Shown here in pieces: positions 1 through 4,959 of a DNA stretch of 10,247 nucleotides. Below the pieces are notes generated by a model. The model was not told the origin of the DNA. It did not search any database and was given only the letters and a program-made list of their open reading frames with translations. This stretch comes from an uncultured Eubacteriales bacterium (lineage in GTDB: Bacteria; Bacillota; Clostridia; Lachnospirales; Bianqueaceae). The position numbers were made by a program, and so were the translations under genes. The stretch is from positions 1 to 10,247 of the forward strand of contig ONYR01000102.1 of assembly GCA_900322165.1 (NCBI GenBank). The letters are read 5' to 3'. Within the stretch, counting starts at the first letter, position 1. Each line of letters opens with the position of its first letter.

Positions 1-881
1 GTTTCCGGATCGCCGAAGCGCGCATTGTACTCAAGCACCTTTGCGCCATCCTTCGTCAGCATCAGACCGAAATACAGAACGCCCTTGAACTCTCTTCCCT
101 CCGCGCGCATCGCGTCCACGGTTTTCTGGAAAATGTGTTCGATCGCGTCCTGACGATAGGCTTCGGTATAATGTACGGAAGGACTGAAAGTACCCATGCC
201 GCCGGTATTCAGGCCCTGATCGTGGTCAAAAGCCCGCTTGTGATCCTGCGCAGGGACCATCGTTTTAACGGTCTTGCCGTCACAGAACGAAAGGACGGAA
301 ACCTCGTCACCGACAAGGAACTCCTCGATGACCATCTTGGCACCGGCTCCTCCGAATTTGCGGTCGACCATGATCTCATCAACGCCCGCCAGCGCTTCCT
401 CTTCATTCTGGCAGATCAGCACGCCCTTGCCAAGTGCAAGGCCGTCCGCCTTCAGAACGATCGGATAGGTCTTGTGTTCCTTCAGGAACTCCTTCGCTTT
501 GTCGGCATTCTCAAACTCCCAGTAGCCGGCGGTCGGAATTCCGTATTTCTTCATCAGCTGTTTCGAGAAGACCTTGCTGCCTTCGATGATAGCTGCGTTC
601 TGTCTCGGTCCGAAGACGCGAAGCGAGCGCTTTTCAAACTCATCGACGACGCCCATCATCAGCGGATCATCCATGCCGATGACGGTCAGATCGATCTTTT
701 CCTGCTCCGCGAAATCCGCAAGCTTGACAATATCCGTTGCCGCGATCGGCACACACTCGGCGATCTCAGCGATTCCGGCATTACCCGGCGCGCAGTAGAT
801 CTTATCCGCTTTCTCGCTCTGAGCGAGCTTCCAAACGATGGCATGCTCACGGCCGCCTCCGCCGACAACCAGAATTTTCAT
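1..881 (-). CDS. purD: Phosphoribosylamine--glycine ligase (GAR synthetase), C-terminus cut off by window edge
   Basis: This cytoplasmic ATP-grasp enzyme joins glycine to 5-phosphoribosylamine using ATP, the second step of de novo purine synthesis. Translating from the ATG at 881 gives MKILVVGGGGREHAIVWKLA, the typical PurD N-terminus with its glycine-rich loop and GREHA. Further family signatures are GSKVFSKQLMKKYGIPTA (residues 101-118), the ATP-grasp strand IVLKADGLALGKGV (141-154), NTGGMG (225-230) and EYNARFGDPE (284-293) at the edge. 293 codons are present of about 420 usual, so the rest of ATP-grasp and the C-terminal domain lie to the left. An AGAGG ribosome binding site (887-891) sits 5 nt before the ATG and supports this start. 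Residues 69-74 read GMDDPL where many PurDs have GPE.PL, a variant I recall from clostridial homologues. It is the third gene after purM-purN, 45 bp behind purN. Confidence 0.96.
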   Translation of the reverse strand, partial: MKILVVGGGGREHAIVWKLAQSEKADKIYCAPGNAGIAEIAECVPIAATDIVKLADFAEQEKIDLTVIGMDDPLMMGVVDEFEKRSLRVFGPRQNAAIIEGSKVFSKQLMKKYGIPTAGYWEFENADKAKEFLKEHKTYPIVLKADGLALGKGVLICQNEEEALAGVDEIMVDRKFGGAGAKMVIEEFLVGDEVSVLSFCDGKTVKTMVPAQDHKRAFDHDQGLNTGGMGTFSPSVHYTEAYRQDAIEHIFQKTVDAMRAEGREFKGVLYFGLMLTKDGAKVLEYNARFGDPE

Positions 882-926
882 AGGTTCCTCTCTTTCCCTG
901 ATGCTCTGAAACGCTGTGTGTAACGA

Positions 927-1574
927 TTAAAGTTCGATCTCAAGATCTTCCGGACGGATGACCGTGCGGTTGTCGCAGATCTCGATCTTGCCCTCCGAAT
1001 ACAGTCTCACGGCCTCCGGAAGAAGCTTCCATTCAGCCTGCTGCATCACGCGCAGCTGCAGACTCTCGGGCGTATCGTCCGGATGAATATAGACAGCCTT
1101 TTGAAGAATGATCGGGCCGGTATCGGTCCCGTCATCGACAAAGTGGACCGTTGCGCCGGTCACCTTCACGCCGCGCTTAAGCGCTTCTTCATGCACCTTC
1201 AGTCCGTAGAATCCGTCACCGCAGAAGGACGGGATCAGGCTCGGATGAATGTTGATGATCCGGTTGCGGAAGGTCTCGAGCATCGGCTTTTGCAGCACGA
1301 CAAGATATCCGGCCAGCACCACAAGCTCGACCCCGCGGGATAACAGCAGATCGCGAAGCGCTTCGTTGTAGGCCTCGCCGGACTCAAACCGCACCGTCGG
1401 CAGGTAAAGCGCCTCAATGCCCGCATTCTTCGCGCGTTCAAGGCCATATGCCTTTTTACGGTTGCTCACGACACAGGCAAATTCGACATTCGGCATCTTC
1501 CCGGCGGCTTTCGCATCGATCAGCGCCTGAAGGTTGGTTCCTCCGCCTGAAATCAGTACTCCGACCCGTGTCAT
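927..1574 (-). CDS. purN: Phosphoribosylglycinamide formyltransferase (GART)
   Basis: PurN transfers the formyl group of 10-formyltetrahydrofolate to GAR, giving FGAR (third step of de novo purine synthesis, cytoplasmic). The 215-residue protein has normal length. It starts MTRVGVLISGGGTNLQALID, with the phosphate-binding GGGTNLQ loop. The active-site segment IINIHPSLIPSF (106-117) carries N108 and H110, and HFVDDGTDTGP (144-154) supplies D151; these match the catalytic Asn-His-Asp triad of E. coli PurN (N106, H108, D144). The ATG overlaps the purM stop in an ATGA (1571-1574), and a TGAGG-like ribosome binding site lies inside the end of purM. Translation is therefore probably coupled to purM. 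The stop is TAA at 927-929. The fold is the folate-dependent formyltransferase type, not the formate-dependent PurT. Confidence 0.97.
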   Translation of the reverse strand: MTRVGVLISGGGTNLQALIDAKAAGKMPNVEFACVVSNRKKAYGLERAKNAGIEALYLPTVRFESGEAYNEALRDLLLSRGVELVVLAGYLVVLQKPMLETFRNRIINIHPSLIPSFCGDGFYGLKVHEEALKRGVKVTGATVHFVDDGTDTGPIILQKAVYIHPDDTPESLQLRVMQQAEWKLLPEAVRLYSEGKIEICDNRTVIRPEDLEIEL

Positions 1575-2614
1575 AACTGAACCTCAGGCTTCTCGTTTTC
1601 ACCCGCGAGGATCTCGCCGATGACATAGGCTTTCTGGCCGTTCTCCTTAAGAACCTCTATGGCCTTATCCGCATCTTCCTTCGCAACGACAAGCATCATG
1701 CCGATACCCATGTTGAAGGTATTGAACATACCGTATTCGGAAACTTCACCGATCTTCTGCATCAGCGGGAAGACAGCGGGAATGTCCCAGCTTCCCTTTT
1801 CGATTTTTGCGACCGTATGCGCAGGCAGCATTCTCGGGATATTCTCGTAGAAACCGCCACCGGTGATGTGGGAGATCGCTTTAATATCTACCACCTTGCG
1901 CAGCGCTTCTACCTGTTTGACATAGATCACGGTCGGCTGAAGCAGCACTTCGCCGAGCGGGCGGTCCAGGCATCCGAAGTCCTTCTTCAAGGTCTCCTTC
2001 GCATCCGCCTCATCCAGTCCGAAGACCTTGCGGACAAGGGAGAAACCGTTGCTGTGAATGCCGCTCGAGGCAAGGCCGATGATCGCATCACCGGGCTTGA
2101 CGCTCGATCCGTCGATGACGTTTTTGCGATCGACGATACCGACCGAAAAACCGGCGATATCATATTCGTCCTCCGGCATCAGTCCGGGATGCTCCGCGGT
2201 CTCACCGCCAAGCAGTGCACTGTGGCTCTGACGGCAGCCGTCCGCGACGCCCTTGACGATATCCGCGATCTTCTCCGGCTTATTCTTGCCGCAGGCAATA
2301 TAGTCCAGGAAAAACAGCGGGCTCGCGCCGCAGCAGATCACGTCGTTGACACACATTGCCACCGCATCGATACCGACGGTATCATGCTTGTCAAGCAGGA
2401 ACGCGACCTTGATCTTGGTGCCGACACCATCGGTTCCGGAAACCAGGATCGGATCCTCCATCTTCTGATCCGCGATGGAAAACAGTCCGCCGAATCCGCC
2501 GATATCCGTTACCACGCCGGGGCCGAAGGTAGTCTTCACATGCTGTTTCATCAATTCGACTGCCTTGTAGCCGGCCTCTACATCCACGCCGGCGTTCTTG
2601 TACTCGATTGCCAT
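1571..2614 (-). CDS. purM: Phosphoribosylformylglycinamidine cyclo-ligase (AIR synthetase)
   Basis: PurM closes the imidazole ring: FGAM plus ATP gives AIR, the fifth step of de novo purine synthesis. The 347-residue protein is the usual length. Diagnostic motifs are DVEAGYKAVELMK near the N-terminus, GGFGGLFS (39-46), the nucleotide-binding SGTDGVGTK (59-67), GGETAEHPGLMP (136-147) and SSGIHSNGFSLVRKV, followed by the C-terminal ISHITGGGFYENIPR. I chose the ATG at 2614 (MAIEYKNAGVD) because GGGAGG (2619-2624) lies 4 nt before it. An in-frame ATG at 2626 would place that ribosome binding site inside the gene. It is the first gene of purM-purN-purD and has its own strong promoter at 2696-2724. 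The TGA stop overlaps the purN start by 4 bp. Confidence 0.97.
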   Translation of the reverse strand: MAIEYKNAGVDVEAGYKAVELMKQHVKTTFGPGVVTDIGGFGGLFSIADQKMEDPILVSGTDGVGTKIKVAFLLDKHDTVGIDAVAMCVNDVICCGASPLFFLDYIACGKNKPEKIADIVKGVADGCRQSHSALLGGETAEHPGLMPEDEYDIAGFSVGIVDRKNVIDGSSVKPGDAIIGLASSGIHSNGFSLVRKVFGLDEADAKETLKKDFGCLDRPLGEVLLQPTVIYVKQVEALRKVVDIKAISHITGGGFYENIPRMLPAHTVAKIEKGSWDIPAVFPLMQKIGEVSEYGMFNTFNMGIGMMLVVAKEDADKAIEVLKENGQKAYVIGEILAGENEKPEVQL

Positions 2615-2618
2615 TTTT

Positions 2619-2624
2619 CCTCCC
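2619..2624 (-). promoter_or_regulatory. Ribosome binding site of purM
   Basis: On the minus strand GGGAGG is followed by four A residues and then the ATG at 2614. It decides the purM start. The alternative in-frame ATG at 2626 sits directly before this element and has no comparable Shine-Dalgarno sequence ahead of it. Confidence 0.85.
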
Positions 2625-2656
2625 ATTCTGTTTGTAAACTCGGGTAAGTATCATTG

Positions 2657-2691
2657 CTGCTGTTGCCCAATTATAAAAGGGCACACAGCAG
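2657..2691 (-). promoter_or_regulatory. 12-bp bulged stem-loop at the start of the purM leader
   Basis: Read on the minus strand, CTGCTGTGTGCCC (2691-2679) pairs with GGGCAACAGCAG (2668-2657). All 12 pairs are Watson-Crick, with one bulged G (2684) and a 10-nt A/T-only loop. The predicted transcription start of the purM promoter (about 2689) falls in the outer edge of the first arm, so the mRNA would begin at or within this hairpin. It is not followed by a run of T on the minus strand, so it is not an intrinsic terminator. It could be an operator overlapping +1 or a 5'-end structure affecting mRNA stability or translation. The pairing is read directly; the role is inference. Confidence 0.6.
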
Positions 2692-2695
2692 TTGT

Positions 2696-2724
2696 ATTAT
2701 AACATAGCCTTTCAGTCGCTTCAA
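2696..2724 (-). promoter_or_regulatory. Sigma-A-type promoter for purM-purN-purD
   Basis: On the minus strand a -35 box TTGAAG (2724-2719) is followed after exactly 17 bp by TATAAT (2701-2696), a perfect -10 box. A TG one base upstream of it makes an extended -10. Transcription should begin near 2689, leaving a leader of about 75 nt before the purM ATG. This is the only convincing promoter in the window and lies in the only sizeable intergenic gap. It suggests the purine genes are transcribed independently of the uvrA-clpC-radA cluster. An inverted repeat overlaps the -35. Confidence 0.85.
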
Positions 2725-2733
2725 TGAAGCGCT
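2714..2733. repeat. Inverted repeat overlapping the purM -35 box
   Basis: On the plus strand AGTCGCTTCA, a single A, then TGAAGCGCT forms a dyad of 9 pairs (7 uninterrupted) with one bulged T at 2716. It covers the whole -35 hexamer (2719-2724). The position suits a repressor operator. The plus-strand copy is followed by TTTTT (2733-2737), so it also has the shape of a weak intrinsic terminator for plus-strand transcripts, although no plus-strand gene feeds into it. On the minus strand the A-run comes before the stem, so it would not terminate the upstream cluster. Function is inferred from position only. Confidence 0.5.
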
Positions 2734-2749
2734 TTTTAGCAAAACCACA

Positions 2750-3511
2750 TTATTCAGCGCTCAAACAGGCCTTGGCGCGATCATTTTCACCAAGCAGCGT
2801 CCAGATGAACGCCTTCGCCTGATTCTCCCGGCCTTCATTGACAATGACCGCGAGGTAGACCTCCTGCCCCATCATGATCTCATCGAGCTTCGGATCGCAG
2901 CCCGTGATCGCGATGAGCGACGGGATATCTTCGTATTTGTCTACCGTTCTGCCCGTATCGCCCGTGACACTGTAGGTGACCGGGACAATGCCGATTCCGT
3001 CCGATGCATGAGCCGAGGCAAGCTCCTCGATCAGGGCAAGCTCTTCCTCGTTAAAGAGCTCGGAAAGGTCGCGGCAATACTGCAGCGAGACATCGCCCTC
3101 CAGCGATTCTCTGTCTCCGACCATCACATCGAGCTGTCCTGCGGCGACCGCCCCGACAAGCTGATAGGTCGTCGACTGGATCAGTTCGACCTGATCGTTG
3201 GAGTATCCGTTGTAGAACCAATAGCTGTAGAAGGCGCTCTTCTTTGTCAGAAACTCCGGGTAGGTCTCGGTCAGGTAGCTGTTAAAATCATCGGTTTCAT
3301 TCAGTTCAAACATCTTCGCATGGATTCCGACGCCAAGCGCGGACTTCGGGCTGCGGTTCCACGTCATCTGACCGATGATCGAAAGGACGACTCCGACTCC
3401 CACGATCAGGAAGAAAGCCGGCTTCCAGTAGTTTTGCACCAGGTAGACGGCCTTTTCCCAAAGATTCATTTTCGAATACAGTTCTTTGGCTCTTTCTCTG
3501 TCTTGATCCAT
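2750..3511 (-). CDS. Membrane-anchored protein of unknown function
   Basis: I do not recognise a named family. The 253-residue protein has a short charged N-terminus (MDQDRERAKELYSKMNLWEK), an aromatic stretch (NYWKP, 27-31) and one hydrophobic helix at about 31-49. A soluble domain of about 200 residues follows. The basic N-terminus and the single helix suggest an N-in signal anchor with the domain outside the membrane. The segment LVGAVAAGQLDVMVGDRES (118-136) recalls Clostridia and Erysipelotrichia hypothetical proteins that share this architecture and look like degenerate solute-binding folds; that link is from memory. The soluble part has only three cysteines and no obvious catalytic motif. 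AAAGGAAG (3518-3525) lies 6 nt before the ATG. It begins 22 bp after radA and ends the uvrA-clpC-radA cluster, so it is probably co-transcribed with repair and proteostasis genes. Confidence 0.85.
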   Translation of the reverse strand: MDQDRERAKELYSKMNLWEKAVYLVQNYWKPAFFLIVGVGVVLSIIGQMTWNRSPKSALGVGIHAKMFELNETDDFNSYLTETYPEFLTKKSAFYSYWFYNGYSNDQVELIQSTTYQLVGAVAAGQLDVMVGDRESLEGDVSLQYCRDLSELFNEEELALIEELASAHASDGIGIVPVTYSVTGDTGRTVDKYEDIPSLIAITGCDPKLDEIMMGQEVYLAVIVNEGRENQAKAFIWTLLGENDRAKACLSAE

Positions 3512-3533
3512 TTCTTGCTTCCTTTCCGGGCCC

Positions 3534-4955
3534 TCAGGACAGCATGTCCTTCTTGTAATCTCCGAAGACTTCCTTCATAACATCCTTCAGTGTCACGCAC
3601 TCGATCAGCCTGGCTCCGGCAAGATGGCTCCTGACTTCACTTCGGAAGCTTCCTTTAGGCACATAGATGCGCTTAAAGCCAAGTCTCGCGGTCTCCCGGA
3701 TCATCAGATCCATGGACGGAACCTTCTTCAGTTCGCCCGTCAGTCCGACGTCTCCGATCAGGACGGTGTCGCCCGGGATCGGCCGCTTCAGCACCGAGGA
3801 TGCCACCGACATCAGGACGGCCAGATTGACCGACTGCTGATTCAGCTTCAGCCCGCCCGTGGACTTAATTACCACGTTCTTATCGTACAGCGCCATGCCG
3901 CCGCGCATCTCCAGAATCGAAATGAGCGTTCCCATCTGGTCACGGCTCAGGCATTCGGAGATCCGCGAAGGATAAGGCGTGAAGCTTTGCGAGATGAGGC
4001 TTTCGATCTCGATGATCATCGGCCTCGTGCCTTCTTTGATGACCGAAAGCGCGCTGCCGAACACATCACTGTAGACACTGCGCTCCGTCATGAAATACCG
4101 CGACGGATTTTCAATCGCGCGCATACCGTCCTCTTCCATGGTGAAGAAGCCCATCTCGCCGGTCGATCCGAAACGGTTTTTCGAGGCGGAAAGCGTTCGC
4201 AGCTCTTCCACCGGATCCGCTTCCATAAAGAGCACCGTATCGACCATGTGCTCCAGCGAGCGCACGCCCGCGAGCTCATCATCCTTCGTCAGCTGGCCCG
4301 CCATAAGGACAGCTCTCGGCTTTTCCGGGTCCTTCGCGATGCGCAGGATCACGTTCGTGCATTCGATGATCTGCGTCGGTGAACCGGGCCGGGAGGGATA
4401 TTCATCGAGGAAAAAGGTCTGAATACTGTCGATGATAATGAGTGCCGGATCGGTCTCATCGATCGCCGTAATCACTTCGTTCATGTGCGCGGTCGCAAGA
4501 ATCCAGATATTCTCGTGAATATCCTTCAAAATGCGCTCCGCACGGCTTCGGACCTGGCCCTCGCTCTCCTCACCGGAAACATACAAGACCCGGTGACCCG
4601 AGGCGGCGATGCTCTGCGCCATCTGCAGCATCAGGGTCGATTTACCCGCGCCCGGCTTGGCCGCGATGATGCTGATGGAATCCTTGACGATCCCGCCGCC
4701 AAGCACACGGTCAAGCTCGGCCATGCCTGTGGTAAGCCGATCATCCGTCCGCGCGCTGACCTGGCTCAGCTTCTGCAGCTGTCCTTTGATCCGCGTTTTG
4801 CCCGGAGCCTGATGGGCCGCTGAAGCGCCCGCAGGACGCTCCGCTTCCTTCTCCTCAAGCGTGTTCCACTGATGGCAGGACGGACACTGGCCCATCCACT
4901 TCGATTGAACACTGCCGCACTCACGGCAGACATAAACCGTTTTTGCTTTCGCCAT
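3534..4955 (-). CDS. radA: DNA repair protein RadA (Sms), branch-migration helicase
   Basis: RadA is a hexameric RecA-like ATPase that drives branch migration during homologous recombination and transformation. The 473-residue protein shows all three expected parts. First is a zinc finger C10-x2-C13 and C24-x2-C27. Next is a RecA core with Walker A AAKPGAGKST (98-107), Walker B ALIIIDS (171-177) and the RadA-specific KNRFG (259-263). Last is a C-terminal Lon-like domain (about 290-473) with RPIPGDTVLIGDVGLTGEL. The ATG at 4955 (MAKAKTVYVC) is preferred over in-frame starts inside clpC because it gives the canonical N-terminus; AAGGAAAA (4964-4971) lies upstream within the clpC end. The start is 4 bp after the clpC stop, and clpC-radA adjacency is common in Firmicutes. 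Two positions diverge: AAKPGAGKST replaces the usual GDPGIGKST, and GQLTKDD (220-226) replaces GHVTKEG. Confidence 0.95.
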   Translation of the reverse strand: MAKAKTVYVCRECGSVQSKWMGQCPSCHQWNTLEEKEAERPAGASAAHQAPGKTRIKGQLQKLSQVSARTDDRLTTGMAELDRVLGGGIVKDSISIIAAKPGAGKSTLMLQMAQSIAASGHRVLYVSGEESEGQVRSRAERILKDIHENIWILATAHMNEVITAIDETDPALIIIDSIQTFFLDEYPSRPGSPTQIIECTNVILRIAKDPEKPRAVLMAGQLTKDDELAGVRSLEHMVDTVLFMEADPVEELRTLSASKNRFGSTGEMGFFTMEEDGMRAIENPSRYFMTERSVYSDVFGSALSVIKEGTRPMIIEIESLISQSFTPYPSRISECLSRDQMGTLISILEMRGGMALYDKNVVIKSTGGLKLNQQSVNLAVLMSVASSVLKRPIPGDTVLIGDVGLTGELKKVPSMDLMIRETARLGFKRIYVPKGSFRSEVRSHLAGARLIECVTLKDVMKEVFGDYKKDMLS

Positions 4956-4959
4956 AGAT

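Noticed and set aside
135..923. A 262-codon plus-strand open frame opposite purD
   Set aside because: The minus strand here encodes PurD with ATP-grasp signatures throughout; the plus-strand product is an antisense shadow.
1817..2647. A 276-codon plus-strand open frame antisense to purM
   Set aside because: It shadows PurM codons, runs through the purM start and ribosome binding site, and shows no family motif.
2633..2648. A CCCGAGTTTAC stretch on the minus strand resembling half a PurR PurBox
   Set aside because: It has mismatches to the CCGAAC core and no second properly spaced copy, so a PurR site is not supported.
2670..2675. A second TATAAT on the minus strand within the hairpin loop
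   Set aside because: The hexamer 17 bp upstream is AATACA, which does not resemble a -35, and it lies downstream of a far better promoter.
2657..2691. The leader hairpin as an intrinsic terminator of the upstream cluster
   Set aside because: The stem is strong, but the bases after it on the minus strand are CAATGATACTTACC, with no T-run.
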